Numbered from the stretch's first letter, positions 1 through 6,632 are shown. The stretch is 9,019 nt of DNA from Oscillospiraceae bacterium (GCA_902767395.1 CACXHI010000074.1:1-9019), one strand, 5' to 3'. Numbers and translations: made by a program. Notes: generated from the sequence alone by a model not told the origin.

Positions 1-211
1 AGCCAAAGGCAAGGGTGTCCGTCGCGAGGCGGAATCTGAAGAAAGCCGTAGTAACAACGAACTGCGAGAAGTCAGCAGAGGTCGTAGTAGTTTAGCCTAT
101 CCGACAGGTACGAGTCCCTGCACTTATGCGATTGAACCGCCGTGTACGGAACCGTACGCACGGTGGTGTTGGAGGACGGTCACTCAACGAATGGGTGACA
201 TCCTACCCGAT
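1..211 (+). mobile_element. Group II intron, 3' part (left edge outside window)
   Basis: The 3' end is identified from its structure: a domain V hairpin at about 134-169 and a domain VI hairpin at 171-207, followed by a terminal AT at 210-211. The upstream 125 bases carry no reverse-transcriptase reading frame. Instead they resemble, from memory, group II intron RNA that normally lies 5' of the RT gene: GGTGTCC then GGAATCTGAAG around 15-40, including a stem TCCGTC/GGCGGA at 18-33 capped by the GNRA-type loop GCGA, and an AAGTCAGCAGAGGTC motif near 70. If that reading is right, this is a non-autonomous or internally deleted intron. The 5' end is not visible, so the full length and class are left open. 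Confidence 0.72.
134..211 (+). ncRNA. Group II intron domains V and VI with 3' splice site
   Basis: Domain V: 136-144 (ACCGCCGTG) pairs with 159-167 (CACGGTGGT), 145-148 (TACG) pairs with 153-156 (CGTA), the loop is GAAC at 149-152, and CG at 157-158 forms the two-base bulge expected in domain V. A CGC triad lies in the lower 5' strand (138-140). Domain VI: 171-172 GG pairs with 206-207 CC, 173-176 AGGA with 201-204 TCCT, and 179-183 GTCAC with 195-199 GTGAC, leaving A205 bulged. A205 is the seventh base from T211, matching the 7-8 base spacing known between branch-point adenosine and 3' splice site. The 3' exon therefore begins at 212 (TTTAGAGTGC). Confidence 0.78.
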
Positions 212-228
212 TTTAGAGTGCATGTCTC

Positions 229-258
229 TGCTTGGGGGCGATTTCCAGCCCCCAAGCA
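229..258 (-). terminator. Strong hairpin after ilvE, terminator-like without U tract
   Basis: A perfect 11-bp inverted repeat, 229-239 with 248-258, encloses an 8-base loop and lies 15 bases after the ilvE stop codon. Its stem (TGCTTGGGGGC) is GC-rich and would be very stable. Neither strand has a T run directly after the stem, so it is not a textbook intrinsic terminator. It may still act as a 3' stability hairpin or a weak bidirectional terminator. It lies 18 bases past the intron 3' end. Confidence 0.5.
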
Positions 259-272
259 AGGAGTGGATGGGC

Positions 273-1349
273 TTACTCTCTGCCGATTTCGATGGACCAG
301 CCCTCGGGACCCTTTGCACGGCCCCACTGGATGTCAGTCAGGGTCTTGTAAGCGCACATGGAAATCTCACCGATTTCACCGTTGTTGATCTTCATGACCT
401 TGTCGCCCCACTTGAGCTCGCCCACCGGGCTGATGACGGCGGCGGTGCCGGTGCCGAAGATTTCCTGCAGCTTGCCGGCGTCATAGGCGTCCGCGATTTC
501 CTGAATGGTGATCTTGCGCTCAGTGACCTTGTAGCCCTTGTCGCGCAGCAGGGCGATGATGGACTTGCGGGTGATGCCGGAGAGGATGGAGCCGTCCAGC
601 TCGGGGGTCAGAACCTCGCCGTCCACGACGAAGAAGATGTTCATGGCGCCAACCTCGCCGATGTACTTCTTCTCCACGCCGTCGAGCCACAGAACCTGAG
701 AATAGCCCTTCTCATGGGCGATGGACTGGGCCTTCATGGAGGAGGCATAGTTGCCGCCGGTCTTGGCAAAGCCGGTGCCGCCGCGAACCGCACGGACGTA
801 CTCTTCCTCAACGTAGATGGGAACGGGCTTCAGGCCGTTCTCATAGTAAGCGCCGGAGGGGCTGAGCAGGACGCAGTAGATGTAATTGTCGGCTTCCTTG
901 ACGCCGAGCTTCGCCTCGTTGCCGATGACGAAGGGACGGATGTACAGGGAGGCTTCCTTGTCCTCGGGGATCCAATCCTTGTCGAGCATGACCAGCTCCT
1001 TCAGGCTCTCGATGCAGAAGTCCACGTCCAGAGCGGGGATGCAGAGACGCTCGTTGGAGAGGTTCAGGCGCTTGAAGTTCTCCTCGGGCCGGAACAGAAG
1101 AATGCGACCGTCCTCGGCACGGTAGGCCTTCATGCCCTCGAAGGTCTCCTGCGCATAGTGGAAGCAGGTGGCGGCGGGGCTCAGGCTGATGTTGCCGTAG
1201 GGAACAATGCGGGCGTCATGCCAACCCTGACCGCGGGTGTACTCCATGATCAGCATGTGATCGGTGAAGACGGAGCCGAAGCCCAGCTTCTGACCCTTTG
1301 CGGGCTTTTCCTTGGGATGCTCGGTTTTGGTAATGGTAAGACCTTTCAC
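273..1349 (-). CDS. ilvE: Branched-chain amino acid aminotransferase
   Basis: This is a PLP-dependent fold type IV transaminase that interconverts Leu, Ile or Val and 2-oxoglutarate with the branched-chain 2-oxoacids and glutamate, in the cytosol. The predicted protein is 358 residues, normal for the family. The sequence FAKTGGNYASS carries the expected PLP lysine at about residue 196. LYIRPFVIG near 136-143 and EVGAMNIFFV near 232-241 are typical of the BCAT group that includes B. subtilis YwaA and the human enzymes. The start is placed at GTG 1349 because AAAGGAG lies 8 bases upstream. An in-frame ATG at 1400 would add 17 residues that do not look conserved and would run through a hairpin region. 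It is the last gene of the minus-strand series, 91 bases after the regulator. Next to a 2-oxoacid oxidoreductase and a CoA-transferase, it probably feeds amino acid fermentation as well as, or instead of, biosynthesis. Confidence 0.95.
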   Translation of the reverse strand: MKGLTITKTEHPKEKPAKGQKLGFGSVFTDHMLIMEYTRGQGWHDARIVPYGNISLSPAATCFHYAQETFEGMKAYRAEDGRILLFRPEENFKRLNLSNERLCIPALDVDFCIESLKELVMLDKDWIPEDKEASLYIRPFVIGNEAKLGVKEADNYIYCVLLSPSGAYYENGLKPVPIYVEEEYVRAVRGGTGFAKTGGNYASSMKAQSIAHEKGYSQVLWLDGVEKKYIGEVGAMNIFFVVDGEVLTPELDGSILSGITRKSIIALLRDKGYKVTERKITIQEIADAYDAGKLQEIFGTGTAAVISPVGELKWGDKVMKINNGEIGEISMCAYKTLTDIQWGRAKGPEGWSIEIGRE

Positions 1350-1393
1350 GATGATTTCTCCTTTGATGTGAAATAATGAATGCGTGTATTGCG

Positions 1394-1438
1394 CAGGCAC
1401 GGCCTTGGTCGAAGCATCGACGCACGGCGCGGTGCCTG
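1394..1438 (-). other. Hairpin region between regulator and ilvE
   Basis: The 91-base gap between the GntR stop and the ilvE start holds a 7-bp inverted repeat (1394-1400 CAGGCAC with 1432-1438 GTGCCTG). Inside it is a 5-bp hairpin with a four-base loop (1408-1412 GTCGA with 1417-1421 TCGAC). No T tract follows on the minus strand and I see no convincing separate promoter. The structure would sit in the mRNA upstream of the ilvE ribosome binding site and could be a processing or stabilising element. There is no T-box motif. Confidence 0.4.
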
Positions 1439-1440
1439 TA

Positions 1441-2127
1441 TCAATCCAGCGGGATATGAAATGCCCGCATGGTATTGATGATGTGAAGATACATTGCCGT
1501 CTTTGCGCCCTCGGGGTTCCGGTCCCGGAGATAGTCCATCAAAACCCGATGGTCGTGCAGGGTCATTTGAGAAACCTCGGGGGATTCATTGGCAAGAATG
1601 ACGCCCTGATGAATCGCCCGGTTAAAGATGGGGAGCAGGGCGGTAATAAACTGGTTGTGCGTTGCAGAGGCGATGGAATTGTGGAATTGCTGTTCGCTTT
1701 CATCCCATTGGGGGTCGCTTCGGAGGATCATTGCCTCGTCGAGCTCTCCGAAACGGAAGATAGTCTCCAACTCCTCGTCACTGGCCCGGAGGCAGGCGTA
1801 GTAAGCGGCCTGCGGCTCAAACATCAGCCGCATTTCATAGAGCTCCTTCGCCGTGACGTTGGTGTTCTGAATCTTCAGAACGTCGTAGTCGGCGTGGATG
1901 CGCTTGCTCTGCGTGACAAAGGTGCCGACCCCGCGCCGGACCTCGACCAGCCCGCGGGTAGTCAGGATTCGCAGCGCCTCCCGCAGGGTGGTTCTGCTGA
2001 CCTGAAGCTCGTCGGCCAATTCGATCTCGTTCGGAAGCTTATCCCCCGGAAGAAAGCGGTGGTTCGCAATCATGTCCGTCAACTGATCTGCAATCCGGAC
2101 GGACAGCGCGTTATTTCCGTATGGCAT
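1441..2127 (-). CDS. GntR family transcriptional regulator, FadR/FCD subfamily
   Basis: A 228-residue DNA-binding regulator. Residues about 8-72 form the GntR winged helix: PGDKLPNEIELADEL, then the recognition-helix segment VSRTTLREALRILTTRGLVE and the wing VRRGVGTFV. Residues about 90-225 fit the all-helical FCD ligand domain, with E145-x-x-x-H149 (where DxxxH is usual), H193 and H215 at the positions that normally bind a metal. Effectors of FCD proteins are usually organic acids or metabolites, so a branched-chain 2-oxoacid or fatty acid is plausible here, but that is inference. It starts 26 bases after the CoA-transferase stop. No strong Shine-Dalgarno precedes ATG 2127, which suggests low or coupled translation, as often seen for regulators. 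Likely targets are the GT-N3-AC palindromes at 7491-7525. Confidence 0.93.
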   Translation of the reverse strand: MPYGNNALSVRIADQLTDMIANHRFLPGDKLPNEIELADELQVSRTTLREALRILTTRGLVEVRRGVGTFVTQSKRIHADYDVLKIQNTNVTAKELYEMRLMFEPQAAYYACLRASDEELETIFRFGELDEAMILRSDPQWDESEQQFHNSIASATHNQFITALLPIFNRAIHQGVILANESPEVSQMTLHDHRVLMDYLRDRNPEGAKTAMYLHIINTMRAFHIPLD

Positions 2128-2153
2128 ATCGCATCTGACTGCCGAACGCCGGA

Positions 2154-3683
2154 TCAGAACTCGATGAGCCGGTCCGCGACCTTGACCTCGAAGGGAAGCA
2201 GATCAAGAATGTCCTTCTTCACGTCGATGCCCTTGGCAACCTCAGTGAGAACCAGACCGTGCTCGCCCAGACGGAATACGCAGCGCTCAGTCACATAGGT
2301 GACCTCCTGCTTGTTGTCGTGCGCGTTCTGCGCGGAGAAGCTCAGCGCAGTGACGTGCTCGGCAAACTTGAGGAACTTGCCTTCCTTCACAACGTGCAGA
2401 CCGTTCTCGTCCTTGGCAATCTCCAGACCGCCGGCAGAGAAGGTGGTGCAGAACACCACACGGTGGGTGAACTGGGTGATGTTGATAAAGCCGCCGATGC
2501 CGGAAAGCTTCTTGGGGTTGTAGTGGCCGTTGACGTTGCCTTCTTTGTCAATCTCCAGCGCGCCGATGAAGCAGATGTCCAAGCCGCCGCCGTCATAGAG
2601 ATCGAATTGCTCCGCCGTGGTGCAGACGGCCTGCGTCCCCATGGCAGCGCCGAAGGCCAGACCGCCCATCGGCAGACCCTTCATGGAACCGGCCTCCACC
2701 GTCAGGGCAACCTGCGGCAGCATCCCGACGCGCGCGGCCTCCACTGCCACAAATTCCGGAGCGCCGACGCCGATGTTGACCACGTCGCCGGGCTTAAGCT
2801 CCTTGGCCGCTCGTTCGGCAATCAAACGCTTGGCGAAGTCCTTGGGATTCGTGGAGGCGTGGCCCTTCGCGTACTCCACAAGCGCTGCGTCCGTCATGGG
2901 AACGTCGCCTGCAAAATGCGGATCGGAGCCGGCAATGCCCTGAATCTGGGTCTGTTCGGGGGTCACGCAGATGTAATCCACCAGAACGGCGGGGATCATC
3001 ACCTCGATGGGACGGCGGGGAGCATCGAGCACCTTTTCAACCTGCACGATGACCTTGCCGCCGCGGCGCTTGGTGGCCTGCGCAATCGACAGCGGATCGC
3101 CGACGACCGGCTCGTTCTCCATCGAAATATTGCCGAGACTGTCGGCGGAGCTGGCCTTGATGAGGGCCACGTCGGGCTTCGGGGTCTTGTATTTCAGGCG
3201 GCGCTTGCCGTCGATCCAGATTTCCTCGACCAGCTCCTCCTTGGAGCGCTCGTTGAGCTGATAGCCTTTGTACTTGGGATCGACGAAAAGATTCAAACCG
3301 GCGTCGGAGATGATGTAGTCCTGACCGCTGGCAGCGGCGCGAACGGCGTGGGACATGACGCCGAAAGGCAGGTTGTAAGCCTCGATCTGATTGTCCAGCA
3401 CCATCTGTGCCGTGACGGGCATGGAGGCGTAGTGGCTCAGATACAGGGTCTTGACCGCGCCCATCGTGACGATCTGCTCACAGACCGTGTTGGGCGCCCA
3501 GCCGCCGAGACCGGCGGTGCAGTAGATGGTCAGATCCTTGGGATGGCCCTCGGCTCTGAACCGGTCGTTGAGGGCAGCGGAGAGCTGCTCACAGTTGTAC
3601 ATGCCAAGGAAGTTGTTGTAGATCACCGTGTCTCCGTCACGGATTAGCTTGACCGCCTCCGCGGCCGAAATAAACTGGGGCAT
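2154..3683 (-). CDS. Family I CoA-transferase (acetate/propionate CoA-transferase, YdiF/Pct-like)
   Basis: A 509-residue single-chain CoA-transferase in which the two domains, separate subunits in AtoDA-type enzymes, are fused. Such enzymes move CoA between an acyl-CoA and a carboxylate through a glutamyl-CoA intermediate. The likely catalytic glutamate is E330 in LTVEAGS, followed by GLPMGGLAFGAA and the FDLYDGGGLD segment typical of the YdiF/Pct branch. GVGAPEFVAVEAA precedes it. The start is ATG 3683, with AGGAGG eight bases upstream; an upstream in-frame ATG (3728) would add 15 residues of non-conserved sequence. Placed after the oxidoreductase genes, it probably exchanges branched-chain acyl-CoA with acetate to release isobutyrate, isovalerate or 2-methylbutyrate and acetyl-CoA. 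The substrate cannot be read from the sequence; propionate or butyrate are alternatives. Confidence 0.9.
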   Translation of the reverse strand: MPQFISAAEAVKLIRDGDTVIYNNFLGMYNCEQLSAALNDRFRAEGHPKDLTIYCTAGLGGWAPNTVCEQIVTMGAVKTLYLSHYASMPVTAQMVLDNQIEAYNLPFGVMSHAVRAAASGQDYIISDAGLNLFVDPKYKGYQLNERSKEELVEEIWIDGKRRLKYKTPKPDVALIKASSADSLGNISMENEPVVGDPLSIAQATKRRGGKVIVQVEKVLDAPRRPIEVMIPAVLVDYICVTPEQTQIQGIAGSDPHFAGDVPMTDAALVEYAKGHASTNPKDFAKRLIAERAAKELKPGDVVNIGVGAPEFVAVEAARVGMLPQVALTVEAGSMKGLPMGGLAFGAAMGTQAVCTTAEQFDLYDGGGLDICFIGALEIDKEGNVNGHYNPKKLSGIGGFINITQFTHRVVFCTTFSAGGLEIAKDENGLHVVKEGKFLKFAEHVTALSFSAQNAHDNKQEVTYVTERCVFRLGEHGLVLTEVAKGIDVKKDILDLLPFEVKVADRLIEF

Positions 3684-3710
3684 GGGTGATTCCTCCTTTT
3701 TCGCAAAGAT

Positions 3711-3758
3711 GCGGGAAGTCTTGCACACAGCCGGTCAGGTTGTGGAAAGACTTCCCGC
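3711..3758 (-). other. Intercistronic 12-bp inverted repeat
   Basis: Between the gamma-subunit stop (3765) and the CoA-transferase ribosome binding site lies a perfect 12-bp inverted repeat, GCGGGAAGTCTT at 3711-3722 with its complement at 3747-3758. CACA at 3724-3727 can also pair with TGTG at 3741-3744, extending the stem. No T run follows on the minus strand, so it is unlikely to be a full terminator. It would form a stable mRNA hairpin separating the oxidoreductase genes from the CoA-transferase, and may set their relative expression through RNA cleavage or stability. Confidence 0.6.
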
Positions 3759-3764
3759 GAAAGC

Positions 3765-4301
3765 TTATTCGATGCAGGAAGCGCCGCGCAGCAGAGCCTC
3801 GCGGTTCAGCGGGATCAGCTTGGCCTTGCGCTCGCCGAGCTTCTCCAGCAGGGCCTGAAGAACCGTCTCAACCTCGACGCACTTGGACTTGCCAAGGTAA
3901 GCGCCCAGCATGATCATGTTGGAAACCTTGGGGTTTCCAAGCTCGGTCGCAATCTCGGTGCAGGGGACGTAATAGGCATTCACGTCGGTGCGCTGAACCT
4001 TAATGTCGATCATGGAGCTGTTGACGAAGATGGAACCGCCGGGAACGACGGCGTCCTCGAACTTCTCCAGAGAGGGACGGTTCATCACGATGAGGGAGGT
4101 GGGACGGGTGACGAGGGGAGAGTCAATCTCCTCTTCGGACAGCATGACGGAGCAGTTCGCCGTGCCGCCGCGCATCTCAGGGCCGTAGGAGGGGATCCAA
4201 GAGGTGTTCTTGCCTTCCATCATGCCGGCAGCCGCCAAAAGCTGACCCATCAGCAGAACGCCCTGACCGCCGAAACCGGCGAAAATGTTTCTTTCAACCA
4301 T
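3765..4301 (-). CDS. 2-oxoacid:ferredoxin oxidoreductase, gamma subunit
   Basis: A 178-residue protein of the pyruvate/ketoisovalerate ferredoxin oxidoreductase catalytic (gamma) domain family. GFGGQGV (residues 9-15) and PSYGPEMRGGTANC (37-50) are the hallmark motifs; the latter is involved in CoA handling in the complex. The length is normal for the separate gamma subunit of four-subunit enzymes. ATG 4301 lies three bases after the beta-subunit stop, with AAGGAGG overlapping the end of that gene, so translation is coupled. It works only as part of the complex encoded by the next three genes upstream. Confidence 0.93.
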   Translation of the reverse strand: MVERNIFAGFGGQGVLLMGQLLAAAGMMEGKNTSWIPSYGPEMRGGTANCSVMLSEEEIDSPLVTRPTSLIVMNRPSLEKFEDAVVPGGSIFVNSSMIDIKVQRTDVNAYYVPCTEIATELGNPKVSNMIMLGAYLGKSKCVEVETVLQALLEKLGERKAKLIPLNREALLRGASCIE

Positions 4302-4304
4302 GAC

Positions 4305-5039
4305 TTAAACCTCCTTAAAAGTGCCCAGAGGATAGTAGGGGATCATGTTGTCCTGAAGCCAATCCATCGACTCCGCAGGAGACTTGCCCCAGTTGGTGGG
4401 GCAGGGGGACAGAACCTCGACCAGAGAGAAGCCCTTGCCCTCGATCTGCATCTGGAACGCCTTCTTGATGGCAGCCTTGGTCTTGCGGATGTTGGCGGCG
4501 TTGTTCAGCGCGGTACGGGCGATGAAAGCGGAGCCGTTGATGGTAGCCAGCATCTCCGCAATGCGGATGGGCTCGCCGCAGTGATCCTTCTGGCGGCCAT
4601 AGGGAGAGGTGGTGGTCTTCTGACCGACCAGCGTGGTGGGGGCCATCTGGCCGCCGGTCATGCCATAGATAGCGTTATTGATGAAGATGGTGGTGATCTT
4701 CTCGCCGCGGTGGGCAGCGTGGACGATCTCAGCGGTGCCGATGGAGGCAAGGTCGCCGTCACCCTGATAGGTGAAGATGTACTTGTCGGGATGGACGCGC
4801 TTGAAGCCGGTGGCAACCGCGGGAGCGCGGCCGTGGGCAGCCTCGTACATATCAATGTCCATGTAGTTGTACATGAACACGGCGCAGCCGACGGGAGCGA
4901 CGCCGGCGCTCTTTTCCTGAATCCCAAGCTCCTCAATGACCTCGGCAACCAGACGGTGCACGATGCCGTGCCCGCAGCCGGGGCAGTAGTGGAACGGAAC
5001 CGGCGTCAAAACGGGAGTTCTCTTGAAAACAGTCTCCAT
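4305..5039 (-). CDS. 2-oxoacid:ferredoxin oxidoreductase, beta (thiamine diphosphate) subunit
   Basis: A 244-residue thiamine diphosphate-binding subunit. The TPP motif is complete: GDGD at residues 93-96 and NN at 121-122, followed by YGMTGGQ. YCPGCGHG at 18-25 is typical of KorB/VorA-type subunits. It carries out decarboxylation of the 2-oxoacid; electrons pass to the small ferredoxin subunit. ATG 5039 lies four bases after the alpha-subunit stop, with GGAGG in the tail of that gene. Sequence alone does not cleanly separate 2-oxoisovalerate from 2-oxoglutarate enzymes. The adjacent aminotransferase favours branched-chain substrates, though BCAT also makes and uses 2-oxoglutarate. Confidence 0.93.
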   Translation of the reverse strand: METVFKRTPVLTPVPFHYCPGCGHGIVHRLVAEVIEELGIQEKSAGVAPVGCAVFMYNYMDIDMYEAAHGRAPAVATGFKRVHPDKYIFTYQGDGDLASIGTAEIVHAAHRGEKITTIFINNAIYGMTGGQMAPTTLVGQKTTTSPYGRQKDHCGEPIRIAEMLATINGSAFIARTALNNAANIRKTKAAIKKAFQMQIEGKGFSLVEVLSPCPTNWGKSPAESMDWLQDNMIPYYPLGTFKEV

Positions 5040-5043
5040 ACTC

Positions 5044-6114
5044 TTATGCCCTCCTCATGATTTCCATTACGCGATCGGCAATCTCTTCCGCAGTGGGGAT
5101 GATGCTGCCGCCCTTGCCCATGAAGTCCACAGGCTTCTCGCCGTTGACGGCAAGACGAATATCCTCGACCATCTGACCGTTGGAGATTTCCACGGTCAGA
5201 GCGCCCTTGACGCTGCTTTGCGCGATGACGTCGTGAACGTCCTTCGTGGGGAAGGGCCAGAGGGTGATCGGACGGACCAGACCGCACTTGACGCCCTTTT
5301 CCTCCAGAATGCGGACAGCGGCCTTGCAGACGCGGGCCACGGTGCCGTAAGCGCAGAGCACGAACTCAGCGCCCTCAGTGCGATACTTCTCCACCATGAC
5401 TTCCTTCTCGCGGATGACGTCATAGCGGGCGTTGAGGCGGGTCATCAGATCGTCGAGGATCTCGGTCTCGATGTACAGAGAGTTGATGACCGAACGGGGA
5501 CGGTCGCCCTTGGGGTCATAGCCCTGACAGGCCCAAGGCTTCTCGGGCATGGTGGGGTTGGGGTTCATGTGCAGCTCAACAGGCTCCATCATCTGGCCGA
5601 TCAGACCGTCGGCAAGGATGATGACGGGGATGCGGTAGGCGTCGGCAGTGTCGAACGCCTTGGGCATCATGTCCACGGTTTCCTGAATGGAGGAGGGAGC
5701 GTAGACCACGCAGCGGTAGTCGCCGTGACCGCCGCCCTTGACCGCCTGAAAGTAGTCGCCCTGAGAGGCCTGAATGTTGCCCAGACCGGGGCCGCCGCGC
5801 ATCATGTTGACGATGACGCAGGGAACCTCAGCGGCAGCGCAGGTGGAGATGCCTTCCTGCTTCAGGGAGATTCCGGGGGAGGAGGAGGAGGTCATCGCTC
5901 TGGCGCCGGCGCCGCCAGCACCGTAAACCATGTTGATGGCCGCAAGCTCACTCTCGGCCTGCAGGAAGCAGCCGCCCACCTGGGGCAGACGCCGGGACAT
6001 GTACTCGGGAATGTCGTTCTGCGGGGTGATGGGGTAGCCGAAGAAGTAGCGGCAGCCCGCCTGGATTGCGGCCTCGGCAATGGCCTCGCAACCCTTCATC
6101 AGTTTTTTAGCCAT
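5044..6114 (-). CDS. vorB: 2-oxoacid:ferredoxin oxidoreductase, alpha subunit (VorB-like)
   Basis: A 356-residue alpha subunit holding the pyrimidine-binding domain (N-terminal part) and the C-terminal transketolase-like domain. Visible landmarks are GYPITP (26-31), a conserved glutamate in QAESE (54), TSSSSPGISL (75-84) and RGGPGLGNIQASQGD (106-120). This pattern matches proteins usually annotated as 3-methyl-2-oxobutanoate dehydrogenase subunit VorB. The start is ATG 6114, with AGGAGG eight bases upstream overlapping the ferredoxin stop. An in-frame ATG at 6150 would overlap the ferredoxin gene and add 12 unlikely residues. The complex is cytosolic and oxygen-sensitive, pointing to an anaerobe. 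Substrate preference is inferred from gene context. Confidence 0.93.
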   Translation of the reverse strand: MAKKLMKGCEAIAEAAIQAGCRYFFGYPITPQNDIPEYMSRRLPQVGGCFLQAESELAAINMVYGAGGAGARAMTSSSSPGISLKQEGISTCAAAEVPCVIVNMMRGGPGLGNIQASQGDYFQAVKGGGHGDYRCVVYAPSSIQETVDMMPKAFDTADAYRIPVIILADGLIGQMMEPVELHMNPNPTMPEKPWACQGYDPKGDRPRSVINSLYIETEILDDLMTRLNARYDVIREKEVMVEKYRTEGAEFVLCAYGTVARVCKAAVRILEEKGVKCGLVRPITLWPFPTKDVHDVIAQSSVKGALTVEISNGQMVEDIRLAVNGEKPVDFMGKGGSIIPTAEEIADRVMEIMRRA

Positions 6115-6127
6115 ACAAGTTTCCTCC

Positions 6128-6334
6128 TTATTTCTCGATCTCGATGGCAACGTCCGGGCAGGTCATTGCGCAGGACAGGCAGCCGATGCAGTCCTCGGGA
6201 TGGGCCACTTCAACCGGGTAATAACCCTTGACGTTGAGGTGGGACGTCTGGGGAGCCAGCACGCCCTTGGGGCACAGGCGCACGCAAAGGCCGCAGCTCT
6301 TGCACACGTCTTCGTGAATGGTGACTTTAGTCAT
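6128..6334 (-). CDS. 2-oxoacid:ferredoxin oxidoreductase, delta subunit (2[4Fe-4S] ferredoxin)
   Basis: A 68-residue ferredoxin-type subunit with two complete cluster motifs: CKSCGLCVRLCP (Cys 11, 14, 17, 21) and CIGCLSCAMTCP (Cys 49, 52, 55, 59). It takes electrons from the TPP site and passes them to external ferredoxin. It is the first gene of the tight oxidoreductase block, 13 bases before the alpha subunit, and starts at ATG 6334 with a modest GAGG seven bases upstream. It is much smaller than the 10-12 kDa delta subunits of some archaeal enzymes but has the usual size for the Clostridia. The 358 bases upstream hold no gene. Confidence 0.94.
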   Translation of the reverse strand: MTKVTIHEDVCKSCGLCVRLCPKGVLAPQTSHLNVKGYYPVEVAHPEDCIGCLSCAMTCPDVAIEIEK

Positions 6335-6400
6335 GGCATTTCCTCGCTTTCGTTTGTTTCGATAAATTGGTGGGTTCCAATATTAACGACGTGGTTCAGA

Positions 6401-6477
6401 GATCAGGGATCGGGGATCAGGGATCGGGGATCAAGGATCAAGGATCGGGGATCAAGGATCAGGGATCGGGGATCAAG
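6401..6477. repeat. Heptamer tandem array GATCRGG/GATCAAG, 11 copies
   Basis: Eleven consecutive 7-bp units run from 6401 to 6477 without interruption: GATCAGG, GATCGGG and GATCAAG in mixed order. Every unit starts with GATC, giving eleven evenly spaced GATC sites. The array lies 67 bases upstream of the ferredoxin start, where promoter or leader sequence of the oxidoreductase block would be expected. It is non-coding on the minus strand. Copy number of such arrays often varies by slippage. Confidence 0.93.
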
Positions 6478-6488
6478 ATTTCGGTAGC

Positions 6489-6571
6489 GGCGCACGGCTC
6501 TGCATAAGTTCCGGCAGCCAAATATGCTGCGCCTCGGCTTGCATATTTGGGCCGTCACTTAACTGTGCGCC
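6489..6571. repeat. Nested imperfect palindrome, 83 bp
   Basis: Arms pair in nested order: 6489-6495 GGCGCAC with 6565-6571 GTGCGCC, then AAGT with ACTT, GGC with GCC, and innermost a perfect 10-bp arm CCAAATATGC with GCATATTTGG (about 6518-6527 and 6541-6550). The 13-base central loop is GC-rich. The shape suits a folded RNA or a small palindromic mobile element such as a MITE-like or REP-like unit. No T run adjoins either end, so it is not an obvious terminator. Confidence 0.65.
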
Positions 6572-6590
6572 ACGGGATGGGTGGCCAGCA

Positions 6591-6618
6591 AATTGTCAAC
6601 TGTCACCTGTCAATTGTC
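6591..6618. repeat. Heptamer tandem array AAYTGTC, 4 copies
   Basis: Four adjoining 7-bp units, AATTGTC, AACTGTC, ACCTGTC and AATTGTC, followed by a partial AATT. The period is the same as in the GATC array 120 bases away, but the unit is unrelated. No gene lies within it. Confidence 0.8.
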
Positions 6619-6632
6619 AATTCCGCCAGAAC

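Noticed and set aside
126..1376. 416-codon plus-strand reading frame
   Set aside because: It starts inside intron domain V and runs antisense through ilvE. The translation is low-complexity and rich in A, G, V, D and L, typical of the opposite strand of a GC-rich gene.
1350..1440. T-box or leader-peptide attenuator for ilvE
   Set aside because: There is no T-box core sequence, no run of Leu/Val/Ile codons in a short leader frame and no terminator with a U tract.
2259..3647. 462-codon plus-strand reading frame
   Set aside because: It lies fully antisense to the CoA-transferase, has no ribosome binding site and matches no family; it is a by-product of GC-rich codon use.
5023..6231. 402-codon plus-strand reading frame
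   Set aside because: It is antisense to the VorB-like subunit and shows Gly/Ala/Val/Asp/His-rich composition typical of a shadow frame.
6335..6400. Separate promoter directly before the ferredoxin gene
   Set aside because: There are AT-rich boxes, but no -35/-10 pair with acceptable sequence and 16-18 base spacing could be found, so it is not called.
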